Notes: generated by a model not told the origin, from the letters alone. A stretch of 45,407 nt of DNA from Clostridium sp. AF27-2AA (GCF_003478505.1 NZ_QUFI01000005.1:114167-159573); one strand, 5' to 3'; shown: positions 15,874 to 25,342, counted from the stretch's first letter. Made by a program: numbers and translations.

Positions 15874-17572
15874 CGGTACTTGGTACTACTACGACAAAGA
15901 TGGCAATAGAGTAGAAAACGAGTGGAAGAAATCTGGAGACAACTGGTTCTGGTTAAATGGCGACGAGGGCGGCGCTATGGCAACCGATATGCTGGTTGAG
16001 GATGATGACGATACCTACTACGTAGACGCTAACGGTGTTATGGTTACCAACACCTGGGTTAAAGTAGTAAACGAGGATCAGGATGATGATGATGATCCGG
16101 CAGAGTATCGTTACTACTACATGCAGAACAGTGGTAAAGCTTACAAAGCTGGTGACAGCGGTAAGACCAAATTCAAAACCATCGATGGCAAAAAGTATGC
16201 TTTCGATGAGGATGGTAAAATGCTGTATGGCTGGGTAAACGAGGATGATTCTACTCTGGCCAGCGATGACTCCGATTGGGAGACTGCAACCTACTACATG
16301 GGTTCCTGGGAAGATGGTTCCTTAAAGACTGGATGGCAGAAGATTACCGTTTATGACCAGGATGAGGATGATGACTACGACTACTGGTTCAACTTCAAAT
16401 CCAACGGTAAGAAGCGTTTCAACGAGAGCGATTCAAAGGATATCTTCGAGAAGAAAATCAATGGTAAGCACTACGCATTCGATAATCGTGGTGTTATGAC
16501 CTACGAATGGACCCTGACCACTACTTCTGACGCTGCTACGATCTCTAACTGGTTATACTTCAACAGCCCAGAGGACGGTGCTCGTGCTACTAAGGGTTGG
16601 TTCAAAGTAGTTGCTCCGGATAAAGACGGCGATGACAACACCTTCAAAGATTATAGCAATCTTGAGAATCCGACCTTCGCTAAGGGCGATGCTGAGGATG
16701 AGAACGAGAGATGGTACTACGCAAATAGCGATGGTGAGCTGTATGTAGGCCAGATCAAGAAGATCAAAGGTAAATACTATGGCTTCGCTCCGGAAGGAAA
16801 TAAGGCTGGTTCTATGCTGACTGGTCTGTGTGCTCTGAGAGTAGACAACAGCGGTAACATCACCAAGCTGTGGGCTAGAGACATGGATTCCGATGATCTG
16901 GATGATGCTATGAACGGCGAAGGCGATTTTGATGGTTTCGGTTCTGATACCAACGATACTCTGTACTACTTCGGCAATAATGAAGATAGCGATGGTGCTC
17001 TGAAGACTGGTTCTGTTAGCGTAAATCTTGATGGTGACAATTATCAGTTCCAGTTCAGCAAGACCGGTGGTGCTGAGGGCAAAGGTCGTGGCCTGAATGG
17101 TATTGATGACAGCAAATACATCTACAAGTTTGGTATGAAACTGAAAGCTGGCAGCGATGACAAGTACATTGTTGTTTACGCTGATGGCGATACTGGCGCA
17201 AGTGATGTAACTGTTCATAAGATTGATACTGCAGCATTAAGACGTGATGCAGTTGAGAGAGGCCAGAACAAAGATGGTGATACCGTTTACGCTTACGGTA
17301 CTCTTGGTTCCTTAGTATCTGGTAAGGCTTCTTCTAACTACTACCTGTTAAATACCAGCGGTACTATCGTTAAGAATAAGACCGCAGCTAAAGACGGTAA
17401 TGACTGGTACTTCTATGTAGATAACAAGGTTATCAAGATGTACACCAATAACAACACCTTAACTGGTGGCGTTGAGGACCTGAAGAAGGATTGGAACGTT
17501 GAGTCCAAACTGATCTCCGATGGTATCGATGGTGATGTTCTTGATACTGATATGGTTGATGATGGTATCTAA
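15770..17572 (+). CDS. Cassette A: secreted acidic repeat surface protein (in expression site)
   Basis: A 600-residue exported protein. Residues 1-28 are a signal peptide ending TSFAA. The mature part starts QGWVEEDGTWYYYDKDG and continues as irregular aromatic cell-wall-binding-type repeats (GW...YY...G.M) interrupted by Asp/Glu-rich inserts. There is no sorting motif, membrane anchor or enzyme domain. It would attach to the wall through its repeats and is probably abundant: strong promoter, good AAAAGGAGAG site, and T-ended Gly/Val/Ala codons typical of highly expressed genes. It is the only one of four paralogues with a complete -35/-10 pair. Binding of phosphocholine rather than another wall glycan is inferred from the neighbouring fusion gene. 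Confidence 0.9.
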   Translation: MRKQTKVVAVASAAALLAIGGAMTSFAAQGWVEEDGTWYYYDKDGNRVENEWKKSGDNWFWLNGDEGGAMATDMLVEDDDDTYYVDANGVMVTNTWVKVVNEDQDDDDDPAEYRYYYMQNSGKAYKAGDSGKTKFKTIDGKKYAFDEDGKMLYGWVNEDDSTLASDDSDWETATYYMGSWEDGSLKTGWQKITVYDQDEDDDYDYWFNFKSNGKKRFNESDSKDIFEKKINGKHYAFDNRGVMTYEWTLTTTSDAATISNWLYFNSPEDGARATKGWFKVVAPDKDGDDNTFKDYSNLENPTFAKGDAEDENERWYYANSDGELYVGQIKKIKGKYYGFAPEGNKAGSMLTGLCALRVDNSGNITKLWARDMDSDDLDDAMNGEGDFDGFGSDTNDTLYYFGNNEDSDGALKTGSVSVNLDGDNYQFQFSKTGGAEGKGRGLNGIDDSKYIYKFGMKLKAGSDDKYIVVYADGDTGASDVTVHKIDTAALRRDAVERGQNKDGDTVYAYGTLGSLVSGKASSNYYLLNTSGTIVKNKTAAKDGNDWYFYVDNKVIKMYTNNNTLTGGVEDLKKDWNVESKLISDGIDGDVLDTDMVDDGI

Positions 17573-17609
17573 ATTTTAGAAACTACTCATTGAGCAGAAT
17601 CTATGTAAC

Positions 17610-17648
17610 AAAAAGGGCTACACGCAATTTGCGTGTAGCCCTTTTTGG
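17610..17648 (+). terminator. Terminator after cassette A
   Basis: Near-perfect hairpin AAAAAGGGCTACACGCAA with TTGCGTGTAGCCCTTTTT (17610-17646), symmetric and with A/T tails on both sides, so it may also stop transcription from the right. Confidence 0.92.
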
Positions 17649-17788
17649 GTGTTACGTCCGCTATTTAAGCGAAGTTTCATTCATCTGAATAAACCTTGCT
17701 TTAACAGATCGGTCCAATCACTAACTTCCTTCTAGGAGTTTTTATCAGACTTCAGGGCTTTTTGCATTGAAATTGTTGATTAACGTAA

Positions 17789-17818
17789 AAGCGGCAGGAA
17801 CTTTCGTCCCCGCCGCTT
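17789..17818 (-). terminator. Terminator after cassette B
   Basis: On the minus strand AAGCGGC and GCCGCTT (17812-17818 and 17789-17795) pair and are followed by TTTACG. The interior is partly paired. Confidence 0.7.
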
Positions 17819-17841
17819 GGCGTAGTCATTAAAACTACAAC

Positions 17842-19638
17842 TTATTTCACATCAAGGAAATCAGCAATCTTTGCAGAAGTCATGCTGGTCTTGTTCCAGT
17901 TGCTCTTCAGGTTCTTGCCGACATTCTTACCATCAATCTTGCCATCGCCCAGATCCTTGCTGTCGGTGTACATCATGATGTTATCCTTGTACATGTACCA
18001 GTACCAGTCATCACCATCTTTAACACCGGTCTTGGTGCCAGTCTGGATCTTACCGCTGGTATTTACAAGGTACCAGCCCTGATCAGCAGTACCGAAGTTG
18101 TACAGAACATTGGTCATGCCCTTATCATCAGCATTAGACTGACCCTTAAGCAGACCGCTAAGTTCTCTTACATCAGAACCATCGTAATCATGTACAGTTA
18201 CAGTACCGGTAGAGTTGATATCACCGCTAGCGTATACAAGGATGTACTTGTCTTCGCTATCAGCTTTAATCTTCTTACCAAACTTGTAGATGTAGTCGCC
18301 CTTCTCAACACCAGTTACGCCACGGCCTCTGCTCTCAGCACCACCGTTGTTGCGGAACTTGAACTGAATGGTCTCGCCATCAAGGTTAACGGTTACATTA
18401 CCAGTCTTCATAGCGCCATCGGTATCTTCGTCATCTGCGTTGCCGAAGTAGTACAGATAGGTGTTTGCGGTGTAGTTACCAGCATCTACGCCATCCAGGA
18501 AGTCATCCAAATCGTCAGCGTCCATATCGTCATCGTAAACTTTGACAATGTTCTCGCCGTCCATCTCAAGTGCGCAGAGACCTTTCAGCATTGCGCCACC
18601 CTTCTCACCGTCATCCGGCCGGAAGCCATAGTATTTGCCTTTGATCTTCTTGATCTTACCAGCTACCAGACCCTCTTCACGGCCATCGTTGTAGTACCAA
18701 CGAGCATCCTCGTTCTTAACACCATCAACAGATGCGAAGCTCTCGGAATCCAGCTCTTTGAAGGAAGTATCCTCGTTCGGGCCAACTACCTTGAACCAGC
18801 CCTTAACTACCTTAGCACCATCCTCTGGGCTGTTGAAGTAAGACCAGTTAGATGCGGAATGCAGGTTGCTGGTGGTATTCTGAGTCGGATACCACTCATA
18901 TACCATTACACCACGGGTATCGAAGTGATAGTATTTACCATTGTTCTTCCAGGTAGCATCAGTATCCTCACTGCCATTGTCAAGCTGTACACGTTTCTTA
19001 CCGTTTGCTTTGAAGTTGAACCAGTAATCATAGTCATCTTCTTTGTCATCGGTGTTGTCGTATACGCTGATCTTCTGCCAGCCAGTCTTCATGGAACCAT
19101 CTTCCCAGGAACCGAAGTAGTAGGTAGCGTCTGCCCAACCATCTTCGTCGTTAACCATGGTACCATCTTCGTCAACCCAACCGTACAGCATGATACCATC
19201 CTCATCGAATGCGTACTGCTTTCCATCGATGGTCTTCTTGCTTACTTTGTCACCGCTGCCCTTGTATGCTTTACCATTGGACTGCATGTAGTAGTAATGA
19301 TACTCAGCCGGATCATCCTCATCATCCTGACCCTCGTTAACTACTTTAACCCAGGTGTTGGTAACCATAACACCGTTAGCGTCTACGTAGTAGGTCTTAT
19401 CGTCATCCTCAATCAGTTTATCGGTAGCCATTGCGCCACCCTCTTCGGAATCCAGCCAGAACCAGTTGTCTCCAGATTTCTTCCACTCATCTTCTACTCT
19501 GCTACCATCTTTGTCGTAGTAGTACCAAGTACCATCTTCCTCAACCCAACCCTGAGCTGCGAAAGAAGTCATAGCACCACCGATAGCTAACAGAGCTGCT
19601 GCAGATGCAACTGCAACTACTTTAGTCTGCTTTCTCAT
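17842..19638 (-). CDS. Cassette B: secreted acidic repeat surface protein (silent position)
   Basis: A 598-residue paralogue of cassette A with the identical signal peptide and start of the mature protein. The repeat body then diverges, with many substitutions and insertions; for example YEWYPTQNTTSNLHSASNW is shared with D but not with A. Its promoter has the -10 TATAAT (19706-19711) but TCAATA in place of the -35, so independent transcription should be weak. No terminator separates it from the recombinase gene 135 bases upstream on the same strand, so it could receive some read-through. No anchor beyond the repeats is visible. Confidence 0.88.
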   Translation of the reverse strand: MRKQTKVVAVASAAALLAIGGAMTSFAAQGWVEEDGTWYYYDKDGSRVEDEWKKSGDNWFWLDSEEGGAMATDKLIEDDDKTYYVDANGVMVTNTWVKVVNEGQDDEDDPAEYHYYYMQSNGKAYKGSGDKVSKKTIDGKQYAFDEDGIMLYGWVDEDGTMVNDEDGWADATYYFGSWEDGSMKTGWQKISVYDNTDDKEDDYDYWFNFKANGKKRVQLDNGSEDTDATWKNNGKYYHFDTRGVMVYEWYPTQNTTSNLHSASNWSYFNSPEDGAKVVKGWFKVVGPNEDTSFKELDSESFASVDGVKNEDARWYYNDGREEGLVAGKIKKIKGKYYGFRPDDGEKGGAMLKGLCALEMDGENIVKVYDDDMDADDLDDFLDGVDAGNYTANTYLYYFGNADDEDTDGAMKTGNVTVNLDGETIQFKFRNNGGAESRGRGVTGVEKGDYIYKFGKKIKADSEDKYILVYASGDINSTGTVTVHDYDGSDVRELSGLLKGQSNADDKGMTNVLYNFGTADQGWYLVNTSGKIQTGTKTGVKDGDDWYWYMYKDNIMMYTDSKDLGDGKIDGKNVGKNLKSNWNKTSMTSAKIADFLDVK

Positions 19639-19731
19639 AATGAATGCACTCTCCTTTTTACTTTTTTGAATTTGCTACGAAATTCCTAAATTGCATTACG
19701 AGACGATTATACTTCCTATAAGGCAAATTAT
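19535..19731 (-). repeat. 197-bp repeat, copy B
   Basis: Reverse-complement copy of 15677-15873, with the edge at ATAATTTGCC (read on the minus strand from 19731). The bases just outside are CTCA, not the CTATTG of copy A, so the -35 hexamer reads TCAATA. Confidence 0.92.
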
Positions 19732-19772
19732 TGAGAAGTGGAAAAGTAGTTGCAATCAGGTCATTTTAGCTG

Positions 19773-20576
19773 TTACCAGTCAATAATCTGGTTGATGATA
19801 TTCTGCTGTTCAGTACTGGTTTTTCTTAAATAAATCCGGGTGGTTTCAATGCTGGCATGTCCCATCAGATCGGCCAGCATAGCAATGTCATTGTAGCGTT
19901 CTAGAAAACTTTTTGCAAAACGGTGCCGGAACGAATGTGGATAAACGACAGACGGATCCAGGCCATACTTGGAACCGAAGTGTTTTAACTGTACGGCAAT
20001 TCCTCTTGCAGTAATCAATTCTCCATATTTATTCAAGAAGAGAAATCCACTTTCTTTTTTCGTTTCTTCCATCCATTTTAAGGTTTCTTTCTGTAAAGCA
20101 GATGGAATATAAATCCGCCGCAACTTCCCACCCTTGGAATACAAATCCAGATATCCAATCCTTACATGTTCGCATTTGATCTGAACCAGTTCACTGACAC
20201 GGGCGCCGGTAGCAGCCAGAAAACGTACCACAAAATACCAGTACATCTCATGATCCTGCTTCAAACAGTTTTTGAAGTACAGATAATCCGCTTCGCTGAT
20301 CACGTTTTCAAGAAACGGCTTCTGCTGTACCTTTACAGAAGGCAGTTTCCACTGCTCCTTTTTGATGCTTTCCAGATAACAGTTGATTGCCCGGATGCGC
20401 AGATTAACAGTCTGCGGTTTATAATGTTCAATCAGATAAACTTTGTAATCCCGCAGATTCTGTTTACTAAGTTTGTCGTACTTTGCTTCGAACTGACGAA
20501 TCGCGTAAAGATACGATGTGATCGTGTTTTTTGACAAATTCTGGTCCGACAGATACGTTTTGAACTCATTTTCCAT
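19773..20576 (-). CDS. Tyrosine recombinase, probable invertase of the surface-protein locus
   Basis: A 267-residue phage-integrase-family recombinase that cuts and rejoins DNA through a 3'-phosphotyrosine. Residues 1-80 form the SAM-like DNA-binding domain. The catalytic set is complete: Arg126 in TGARVSEL, Lys148 in SKGGK, His214 and Arg217 in HSFRHRFA, His240 in MGHAS, and Tyr249 in TRIYLRK. The start has AAAGGAGG seven bases upstream. A TATAAT lies at 20661-20666 on the same strand with only a weak -35. It sits between cassettes B and C inside the repeat-bounded region, with no integrase companion or phage genes nearby, which favours a dedicated local role. It is shorter than XerC/D (~300), as are many phase-variation recombinases. 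Confidence 0.92.
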   Translation of the reverse strand: MENEFKTYLSDQNLSKNTITSYLYAIRQFEAKYDKLSKQNLRDYKVYLIEHYKPQTVNLRIRAINCYLESIKKEQWKLPSVKVQQKPFLENVISEADYLYFKNCLKQDHEMYWYFVVRFLAATGARVSELVQIKCEHVRIGYLDLYSKGGKLRRIYIPSALQKETLKWMEETKKESGFLFLNKYGELITARGIAVQLKHFGSKYGLDPSVVYPHSFRHRFAKSFLERYNDIAMLADLMGHASIETTRIYLRKTSTEQQNIINQIIDW

Positions 20577-20735
20577 AGAGATCCTCCTTTGTAAAAATAG
20601 TTAACGGGTTTTGTCTGTGAACGGAAAATCCAATATATACAGACAATATATCGTCCTACTATTATATCGAACCGTAGAACTGATTAAGGTATACACGTTC
20701 GTCTAAGATTTTTGGAAAGAAGGCTTTCTGCTTGT

Positions 20736-20763
20736 TTGCAAAATCGTTTCATGCTATCATAAT
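20736..20763 (+). promoter_or_regulatory. Candidate promoter for the AAA-ATPase-like genes
   Basis: TTGCAA at 20736-20741, a 16-base spacer and CATAAT at 20758-20763, about 34 bases before the first start codon. Confidence 0.5.
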
Positions 20764-20796
20764 CGTATATGAGCACGTAGAAGGGAGTGTTTTTAA

Positions 20797-21590
20797 ATGA
20801 CCAGATCAAAGATACCTGTTGGTATTTCTGACTTTGAAAAGATTCGGCAGAATGGTTATTACTATGTAGATAAAAGTTCTCTTATTTCCGCATTGTTGAA
20901 CTCCGAAAGTACAGAAGTAACTCTGATCACCCGCCCGCAGCGCTTTGGAAAGACCATGGCTATGAGTATGCTGGCCAGTTTTTTGATATTCGAAAAAATA
21001 ATAGGCATTTATTTGAGGGGCTGTCTATCAGCCGACAGACTGAATTGTGCCAGAACTGGATGAATCAGTGGCCGACTGTGTTTTTTACTTTTAAAGATGT
21101 TGAAGGTTTAAATTTTCAGGATGCATATGGTATGTTGACTGCGCTGGTTGCGTTTTTGTTCCAACAATATGATTTTCTTTTGACAAGCGAACAGGTAAAT
21201 GAGTATGACAGGGCAGCATTTTACCGAATCGTAAATCAGAAAGCCTCTTTAACGGAAATCAAAACCAGTTTTCTTCTTCTAACCAGAATGCTGTGCGCCC
21301 ATTATGGAAAACCGATTATCCTGCTGATGGATGAATATTTTGGATTCACAGATACAGATGTAACACAGATTCTTCAGGATGCGAAATTATCCGAACATAT
21401 GCCGGCTGTCAAGATGTCGAGAGTCTTTCAGAGGACTGTAATGCGGCGCTCCGGCAGATCGATACACGCATGTACGCCAAAGAGCTGGAGGATGATTATG
21501 ACCAGGTATTGTGTTATGAAATTTCATTTTTTAAGAAACGGTGCGTGATTAGAAAAAATCGTAGCAGATGGCGGCATACAAAGCAAAAAG
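20797..21590 (+). pseudogene. Decayed AAA-ATPase-like / PD-(D/E)XK protein gene
   Basis: Remains of a gene closely related to the intact one that follows. The first frame (20797-21063) encodes the N-terminus with the P-loop TRPQRFGKT, then a frameshift leads into 21045-21548. There the Walker B LLMDEY jumps straight to FGFTDTD, whereas the intact copy has a long stretch between the corresponding motifs: an internal deletion. Near 21410 the frame shifts again and encodes ALRQIDTRMYAKEL...FFKKRC, matching the extreme C-terminus of the intact protein, so most of the nuclease domain is missing too. It cannot make a working product. Confidence 0.88.
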
Positions 21591-21602
21591 GAGCAGAACA
21601 AT

Positions 21603-23315
21603 ATGGGAAAATCAATGAAATTGCCCGTCGGAATTGAAAATTTCGAAGAAATCCGCACGGAGGGATATTACTATATTGATAAAACAAAACTCATAGAACA
21701 GCTGCTGGATAACCAGGGAAAGGTAAATCTGTTTACCAGACCCCGCCGTTTTGGCAAAACACTGAATATGAGTATGTTAAAGTACTTTTTTGAAATCGGA
21801 ACAAATTGCACATTGTTTGATGGATTATATATTTCCCGGAATCAGACATTGTGCAGGGAACACATGGCCGGTTATCCCGTTATTTTCATTACACTAAAAA
21901 ATGTGGATGGTCTTTCCTTTGAGGAAGCAAAGTGCCAATTTATGGATGTGATCGGAAGCGAAGCAAGCCGATTTCGATTCCTTTTAGACAGTCAAAATCT
22001 TGCTCCGGAAGATAAAGAGCAGTACCAGGCTATCATAACTATGAAATCAGGTGCTTATTGGATGAGCGAACCTGTGCTGTCACGCTCACTGAAAACATTG
22101 TCAGAGCTTCTGAATAAACATTACCAGAAAAAAGCGCTGGTCCTTATTGATGAATATGATGTTCCACTTGATAAATCATTTTTGCACGGATATTATCGGG
22201 AAATGGTTTCTTTGATGCGTATTTTATTTGGCAATGTCTTAAAAACAAATGATGCACTCCAATTTGCTGTATTGACAGGATGCCTTCGCGTCTCCAAAGA
22301 AAGTATATTTACAGGTCTGAATAATTTTAAAATTTTATCCATTACGGATTCCAGATTTGATGAACAGTTCGGCTTTACAGATATGGAAGTAAAACAGCTT
22401 CTTAAGGACTATCATCTGGAACAGAGATTTGAAGAAACCAAGCAGTGGTATGACGGATATCATTTTGGAAACGCAGATGTATACTGTCCCTGGGATGTCA
22501 TAAACCATGTAGACAGAATAAAAGATGATCCGGCTGCCAGACCGGAAAGCTATTGGATCAACACAAGCGGAAACGAACTGGTAAAACGCTTCATTGACAA
22601 AGCTGGCAAAACAACACGCAATGAAATTGAACGACTAATTGCCGGAGAATTCATCGAAAAACACCTTCGTCTGGATCTGACCTATGATGAGATAGACAAC
22701 AGTATCGAAAATCTTTGGAGCGTTCTGTTTACAACCGGATATCTGACACAGGCAGGAATGAATGCGGACGGATCTTACAAGCTTATGATTCCAAATGAGG
22801 AAGTTCGGGAAATATTCAAACTGCAGATACAGGACTGGTTTAAAAAGAGCATTTTTTCCAATACAAAACCATTGCAGGAGTTTTGGAACGCTTTTGAATC
22901 AGGCAATACAGACGGGATGGAAAACTATCTGATGAAAACACTGAGTAATTCCATCAGTGTTTTCGACACGAAAGCCCGAAATGAAGAAAAAGAGAGCTCC
23001 TATCATAATTTACTGGTCGGTATTTTGACCGGAAATGCCGGCTGGCTTGTGAAATCAAACATAGAAGCCGGTGAAGGATTTGCAGATATTATTGTGGAAA
23101 CAGATGATCCAAATACCGGAATTATCGTTGAATTGAAATATACGAAAGAATTCAGAAATATGGAACAGGCATGTCAAAAAGCTTTACAGCAAATCAAGGA
23201 TCGACGATATTCCGAGTATTTGCTCAATGATGGCAGGCGTAACATTTTACTGTATGGAATGGCATTTTGTAAAAAGCGATGCAAGGTTATTGCTGAAAAA
23301 CTTTTGGAAATATAA
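21603..23315 (+). CDS. AAA-ATPase-like protein with C-terminal PD-(D/E)XK nuclease-like domain
   Basis: A 570-residue member of the 'predicted AAA-ATPase' family that is expanded in gut Firmicutes and Bacteroidetes. It begins LPVGIENFEEIRTEGYYYIDKT, has the P-loop TRPRRFGKT (45-53), Walker B LVLIDEYD (179-186), FGFTDMEV and QWYDGYHFG in the middle, and a C-terminal nuclease-like core GFADIIVETD...IIVELKY. The cellular role of the family is unknown. AAAAGGAGCAG precedes the ATG. It lies within the repeat-bounded region beside its own degenerate duplicate, so it may be a passenger rather than part of the switch. A defence or DNA-processing role would be speculative. Confidence 0.85.
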   Translation: MGKSMKLPVGIENFEEIRTEGYYYIDKTKLIEQLLDNQGKVNLFTRPRRFGKTLNMSMLKYFFEIGTNCTLFDGLYISRNQTLCREHMAGYPVIFITLKNVDGLSFEEAKCQFMDVIGSEASRFRFLLDSQNLAPEDKEQYQAIITMKSGAYWMSEPVLSRSLKTLSELLNKHYQKKALVLIDEYDVPLDKSFLHGYYREMVSLMRILFGNVLKTNDALQFAVLTGCLRVSKESIFTGLNNFKILSITDSRFDEQFGFTDMEVKQLLKDYHLEQRFEETKQWYDGYHFGNADVYCPWDVINHVDRIKDDPAARPESYWINTSGNELVKRFIDKAGKTTRNEIERLIAGEFIEKHLRLDLTYDEIDNSIENLWSVLFTTGYLTQAGMNADGSYKLMIPNEEVREIFKLQIQDWFKKSIFSNTKPLQEFWNAFESGNTDGMENYLMKTLSNSISVFDTKARNEEKESSYHNLLVGILTGNAGWLVKSNIEAGEGFADIIVETDDPNTGIIVELKYTKEFRNMEQACQKALQQIKDRRYSEYLLNDGRRNILLYGMAFCKKRCKVIAEKLLEI

Positions 23316-23324
23316 AGTGAAATA

Positions 23325-23364
23325 AAAACTGGCTGTGCCAATGAACTTGGGCAGCCAGTTTTTT
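23325..23364 (+). terminator. Terminator directly before the cassette C repeat
   Basis: AAAACTGGCTG (23325-23335) pairs with CAGCCAGTTTT (23352-23362), followed by TTG. It ends nine bases before the 197-bp repeat, so it shields cassette C from read-through. Confidence 0.9.
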
Positions 23365-23372
23365 GTTGCTCA

Positions 23373-23569
23373 ATAATTTGCCTTATAGGAAGTATAATCG
23401 TCTCGTAATGCAATTTAGGAATTTCGTAGCAAATTCAAAAAAGTAAAAAGGAGAGTGCATTCATTATGAGAAAGCAGACTAAAGTAGTTGCAGTTGCATC
23501 TGCAGCAGCTCTGTTAGCTATCGGTGGTGCTATGACTTCTTTCGCAGCTCAGGGTTGGGTTGAGGAAGA
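23373..23569 (+). repeat. 197-bp repeat, copy C
   Basis: Identical to copy A and in the same orientation. The outside bases are GCTCA, making the -35 hexamer TCAATA (23370-23375) with the -10 at 23393-23398. Confidence 0.92.
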
Positions 23570-25253
23570 TGGCAGCTGGTACTACTACGACAAAGATGGC
23601 AACAAAGTAGAAGATCAGTGGAAAAAATCCGGAGACAACTGGTTCTGGCTGGATTCCGAAGAAGGTGGCGCAATGGCTACCGACAAAATTATCGATGACA
23701 ACGATGATACCTACTATGTAGATGGTAATGGTGTTATGGTTACCAACACCTGGGTTAAGGTTGTTAACGAGGATCAGGACGATGAGGATGATCCGGCTGA
23801 GTATCATTACTACTACATGCAGTCCAATGGTAAAGCTTACAAAGACAAGAGCACCAATGGAAGCCTGACCAAGAAAGTTATCGATGGTAAGAGATATGCT
23901 TTCGATGAAGATGGTAAGATGCTGTATGGTTGGGTTGCTGAAGATGGCGACATGTGCAACGGTGAGGACGAGTGGGAGAACGCAACCTACTACTTCGGTA
24001 GCTGGGAAGATGGTTCCATGAAGACTGGCTGGCAGAAAATTACTGTTTATGATGACAGCACTGATAAGAAAGACGACTTTGATTACTGGTTCAACTTCAA
24101 ATCCAACGGTAAGAAACGTGCTCATAGCAGTGACGATTTAAATGATACCTGGAAGAGCAACGGTAAATACTATCACTTCGATAATCGTGGTGTAATGGTA
24201 TACGAGTGGTATCAGATTGCTACCCAGAATGGTGATCAGGCATCTGCTTCTAACTGGGCGTACTTCAACAGTCCAGAGGATGGTGCTCGTGCCGTTAAGG
24301 GTTGGTTCAAGGTAGTAGCTCCAACCGAAGATAACAAATTCTCTCAGCTGGATGATTCTACCGATACTTTCGCAACCAAGAACAGCAGAAACGAAGACGA
24401 GAAGTGGTACTACTCCGATGGCAAAGACGAAGGTCTGGTTACCGGTGAGATCAAGAAGATCAAAGGTAAATACTATGCATTTGCTCCGGATAACGGCGTA
24501 GATGGTGGTCGTATGCTGTCTGGTCTGTGCGCACTGCGTATGGATGGTTCTACTATCGTAGAAGTATTAAAAGATGAGATGGATGCTGATGACCTGGATG
24601 ACTTCATGGATGGAACCGGTGATTTCGCTGGCATGACCTATGCAAGTGAGGCACAGGGAAGCAACAACGTATACTTATACTACTTTGGTGATGCTGATGA
24701 TGCTGATTCCGATGGAGCTATGAAGGTTGGCAATGTAACCGTTAACCTTGATGGCGATAACTATCAGTTCTTCTTCAAGAAGAATGGCGGCGCTGAGAGC
24801 AGAGGCCGTGGTATCAACGGTATCTATGATAAGAAGTATGTTTACAGATACGGTCAGAAGCTGAAAGCTGATTCCGATGAGAAATACATCGTTGTTTACG
24901 CAACTGATGATTACGGTACTGATACTGCAGTTGTTAAGGAAATCAAGTCCAAAGACTTACGTGCTAACCAGAAGGATGCTGGTGTCAACAAAGATAAAGA
25001 TCATGTAAGCTATGTTGGTAATGCTGGCGCTATCTGGGATAGCAACTACTATCTGGTAAATACCTCTGGTAATATCCAGAAGAGCAAGACCGCTGCTAAG
25101 GATGGCGATGATTGGTACTTCTATCTGAACGATAAGAACATCGTTGCTTACACCAACAACAAGACTGTTAAAGATACTGTTGTTGAGAACTGGAAGACCT
25201 GGAGCGGTAAGACCTATCATCCGGATAACAATACCGTTACTACCAACAACTAA
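23466..25253 (+). CDS. Cassette C: secreted acidic repeat surface protein (silent position)
   Basis: A 595-residue paralogue with the shared signal peptide (1-28) and aromatic wall-binding repeats with acidic inserts. The first half resembles cassettes B and D (WFWLDSEEGGAMATDK, KYYHFDNRGVMVYEWY), while the last part resembles cassette A (KTAAKDGDDWYFY), so it looks mosaic. The promoter has a good -10 but TCAATA at -35, and a strong terminator stands just upstream, so it should be silent in this arrangement. The product ends without a sorting signal. Confidence 0.88.
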   Translation: MRKQTKVVAVASAAALLAIGGAMTSFAAQGWVEEDGSWYYYDKDGNKVEDQWKKSGDNWFWLDSEEGGAMATDKIIDDNDDTYYVDGNGVMVTNTWVKVVNEDQDDEDDPAEYHYYYMQSNGKAYKDKSTNGSLTKKVIDGKRYAFDEDGKMLYGWVAEDGDMCNGEDEWENATYYFGSWEDGSMKTGWQKITVYDDSTDKKDDFDYWFNFKSNGKKRAHSSDDLNDTWKSNGKYYHFDNRGVMVYEWYQIATQNGDQASASNWAYFNSPEDGARAVKGWFKVVAPTEDNKFSQLDDSTDTFATKNSRNEDEKWYYSDGKDEGLVTGEIKKIKGKYYAFAPDNGVDGGRMLSGLCALRMDGSTIVEVLKDEMDADDLDDFMDGTGDFAGMTYASEAQGSNNVYLYYFGDADDADSDGAMKVGNVTVNLDGDNYQFFFKKNGGAESRGRGINGIYDKKYVYRYGQKLKADSDEKYIVVYATDDYGTDTAVVKEIKSKDLRANQKDAGVNKDKDHVSYVGNAGAIWDSNYYLVNTSGNIQKSKTAAKDGDDWYFYLNDKNIVAYTNNKTVKDTVVENWKTWSGKTYHPDNNTVTTNN

Positions 25254-25281
25254 TTCATTCTATTTTTAAAGAATTAAAGTG

Positions 25282-25328
25282 AAAAGGGCATGTAGAAAAT
25301 GAGAAATCATTTTTTGCATGCCTTTTTC
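25282..25328 (+). terminator. Terminator after cassette C
   Basis: The arms AAAAGGGCATG and CATGCCTTTTT enclose a 23-base A/T-rich loop; the right arm ends in a T-run. Confidence 0.75.
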
Positions 25329-25342
25329 ATAAATAAAGCAAA

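Noticed and set aside
18190..19590. Long open frame (466 codons) antisense to cassette B, and a similar one (25770-27167) antisense to D
   Set aside because: They arise from the biased codons of the acidic repeat genes read backwards; both mirror the sense gene, have no ribosome site and encode hydrophobic low-complexity sequence.
19773..23315. Prophage or integrative element carried by the tyrosine recombinase
   Set aside because: No phage, conjugation, excisionase or tRNA attachment-site features are near it; the repeats around it are the surface-protein 5' blocks.
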